A DNA stretch of 64,000 nucleotides, taken from positions 1-64,000 of the forward strand of contig NZ_JAUOQR010000006.1 in NCBI RefSeq assembly GCF_030547185.1, in the 5' to 3' direction. The translations under genes were made by a program, and so were the position numbers. This stretch comes from Neptuniibacter sp. 1_MG-2023. Its GTDB lineage: Bacteria; Pseudomonadota; Gammaproteobacteria; Pseudomonadales; Balneatricaceae. How positions within the stretch are numbered: position 1 is the first letter of the stretch; every line of letters starts with the position of its first letter. Positions 62,618-64,000 of the stretch are shown piece by piece. The notes below the pieces were generated by a model. It had not been told where the DNA came from. It saw only the letters and a list, made by a program, of their open reading frames with translations, and ran no database searches.

Positions 62618-64000
62618 TTATGACTTAGGCCTAGCTTTAGCCGTTCTAGATCTTGGCTTACTTTTCCCCGCACTTCTACGTTTACGCTTAAAGTTAGTTG
62701 CTTCAGCGGGAGGTAGATGACGTAAAGATTCAGGTACACCCCCCGTTTTTATCTGAGCCACAATTGTTTTAATTCTATGCTCTAACTCATCCATAAAGGG
62801 CTGATAGGCTTGATTCCTTTCCGCCATCGCCTGTAATTGATGCTCCCATTGAGCAGTCATATCGGGATATGTAGATTCGCTGGGCAAAGCATGTATCAAA
62901 CCTCGTGCTGCAGCGGTGCTAAGAATCGACTTGCCGCTTCTTACCAAGAGCTTTCTTTTGAACAGCGTTTCCATAATGCCTGCTCGCGTCGCTTCAGTAC
63001 CTAGCCCATCGGTTTCTTTTAAAATCTTCTTTAACTCTTTATCCGCTACAAATCGAGCAATCCCCGTCATAGCTTGTAGTAAACTGGCTTCGGTAAAATG
63101 CTTAGGCGGTTCTGTTTTTTTATCTTTTATCTGACCTTCACGACAAACTAACTCCGCATTTTCATCCAGCGCAGGAACTGTATTTCCTTCCTCCTCCTTA
63201 CTGTCCTTACCTATTAATGCTTTCCAACCCGCATCAATAAGAACACGCCCTTTCGCAATAAAGCATCCACCGGCTATATCAAATACCAACTTAGAATCCG
63301 CATAAAGCGCAGCGGGATAAAACTGCATAATATATTGTCGTGCTATCTGCTGATAAATATTCCGCTCATAACTTGATAAACCATTTAGAGGTTGTTTTTT
63401 AGGTGTCGGAATAATCGCATGATGAGCATCTACTTTTTTGTCATTCCACGCTTTAGATTTAAGGTGTCGATCGGCCTTATTAATAGCGGTACTCAGTGTT
63501 TGTTCATTACCCGCTATGGCATCCAGAACAGCGCCTGACTGTTTGTAATGATCATTAGGTAAATAACGGCTATCAGAGCGAGGATAGGTAATTAGCTTGT
63601 GTTTTTCATACAGCGACTGACAAGTATCTAAGACCTGTTGAGCACTCATACCAAATCGTTTTGATGCATCGATCTGCAGTGCCGATAAAGAGTAAGGTAA
63701 TGGCGGCGCTTGTTTGCTTTGCTTTTGCTCTGAAGTAACAACCTGTGCCGGTTGACCCGCAATACGTGAAGCAACATTCTCCACAAGCTTTCGGTTTATA
63801 ACTCTTCCTTCTTCATCTTGCCAAGGCTGACAAGCCTCACTCGGCTGCCAACGTGCATAAATTTCCAGCAAAGGGTTTTGCTGATAAGGGATAATGGCAT
63901 CCAGTGTATAAAAATCTTTAGGGATAAAGTTTTCTATTTCTTCATCACGGCGCACAACCAAACCCACCAGAGGCGACTGAACACGGCCAACAGATAAAAC
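62618..64000 (-). CDS. topB: DNA topoisomerase III, C-terminal part (cut by window edge)
   Basis: The frame is open through the right edge, where it reads VLSVGRVQSPL before the segment GLVVRRDEEI. TopB is a type IA topoisomerase that unlinks precatenanes. Visible are LSALQIDASKRFGMSAQQVL, the catalytic tyrosine region LITYPRSDSRYLP, DAHHAIIPT and the GLGTEATRAGIMETLFKR motif. The C-terminus is a Lys/Arg/Ser-rich tail with no zinc fingers. The N-terminal TOPRIM domain is beyond the window. Confidence 0.95.
   Translation of the reverse strand, partial: VLSVGRVQSPLVGLVVRRDEEIENFIPKDFYTLDAIIPYQQNPLLEIYARWQPSEACQPWQDEEGRVINRKLVENVASRIAGQPAQVVTSEQKQSKQAPPLPYSLSALQIDASKRFGMSAQQVLDTCQSLYEKHKLITYPRSDSRYLPNDHYKQSGAVLDAIAGNEQTLSTAINKADRHLKSKAWNDKKVDAHHAIIPTPKKQPLNGLSSYERNIYQQIARQYIMQFYPAALYADSKLVFDIAGGCFIAKGRVLIDAGWKALIGKDSKEEEGNTVPALDENAELVCREGQIKDKKTEPPKHFTEASLLQAMTGIARFVADKELKKILKETDGLGTEATRAGIMETLFKRKLLVRSGKSILSTAAARGLIHALPSESTYPDMTAQWEHQLQAMAERNQAYQPFMDELEHRIKTIVAQIKTGGVPESLRHLPPAEATNFKRKRRSAGKSKPRSRTAKARPKS

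Overview
The window looks like a chromosomal segment of a marine gammaproteobacterium of moderate GC, most likely from the Oceanospirillales. That placement rests on conserved gammaproteobacterial gene blocks (ftsK-lolA-rarA-crcB-serS; trxB-aat-bpt-infA facing clpSA; tig-clpP-clpX; an Arg-His-Leu tRNA cluster before folD/cysS), a FabV-type enoyl-ACP reductase and a yihY-arsC-wrbA-DUF2069 neighbourhood. It is an inference from gene content. The genus cannot be fixed by eye.

Left edge (1-3450): the proximal end of a chromosomal integron. An intI-type integrase (2273-3245, + strand) has a LexA/SOS box just upstream, and the attI region carries a large dyad. Two gene cassettes point away from the integrase. 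The first encodes a DUF4917/SIR2-like protein (cassette 911-2053) and the second a GIY-YIG nuclease. They are separated by a complete attC site (905-1021). The second attC is interrupted at its R'' core by the 3' end of a group II intron (1-75) lying antisense to the cassettes. The integrase reading frame is broken by one base at a run of nine C. This is the only clearly accessory region and the most interesting part of the window.

3467-9779 is one leftward block, ftsK-lolA-rarA-crcB-serS. 10259-13035 is a rightward block: trxB, the two N-end-rule aminoacyl transferases aat and bpt, and infA. It converges on clpA-clpS, so N-degron tagging (Aat, Bpt), recognition (ClpS) and unfolding (ClpA) sit together; ClpP and ClpX lie at 26-28 kb. 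cspD and rluE follow, then a short YqaE/Pmp3 gene, endA, a UDG-fold protein, a PqiA-like protein, an EF-hand-like acidic protein, a small cytochrome c, dsbD and a DAHP synthase.

25012-33434 holds an Hpt/HD-GYP-like protein, clpX, clpP, tig, six tRNA genes on the minus strand (transcribed Arg-His-Leu-His-Leu-Leu, with a strong promoter), folD and cysS. 33519-48258 carries a lipoprotein, a PAS-GGDEF diguanylate cyclase, small hypotheticals, a YgiQ radical SAM protein, a META-domain lipoprotein, fabV divergent from a MaoC hydratase, a DUF523 protein, an MscS channel, proS, an HDOD protein, acylphosphatase and yihY.

48434-64000 contains arsC-wrbA-DUF2069, a SufS-SufE fusion, a MazG-like protein, a DUF2157/DUF4401 membrane pair, two small secreted hypotheticals, two LysR regulators, a fused RimB-like protease/RimK ligase, an MFS permease, a DASS anion transporter and the 3' part of topB, which runs off the right edge. 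Intergenic hairpin terminators separate most convergent units. I saw no CRISPR array, insertion sequence or prophage.
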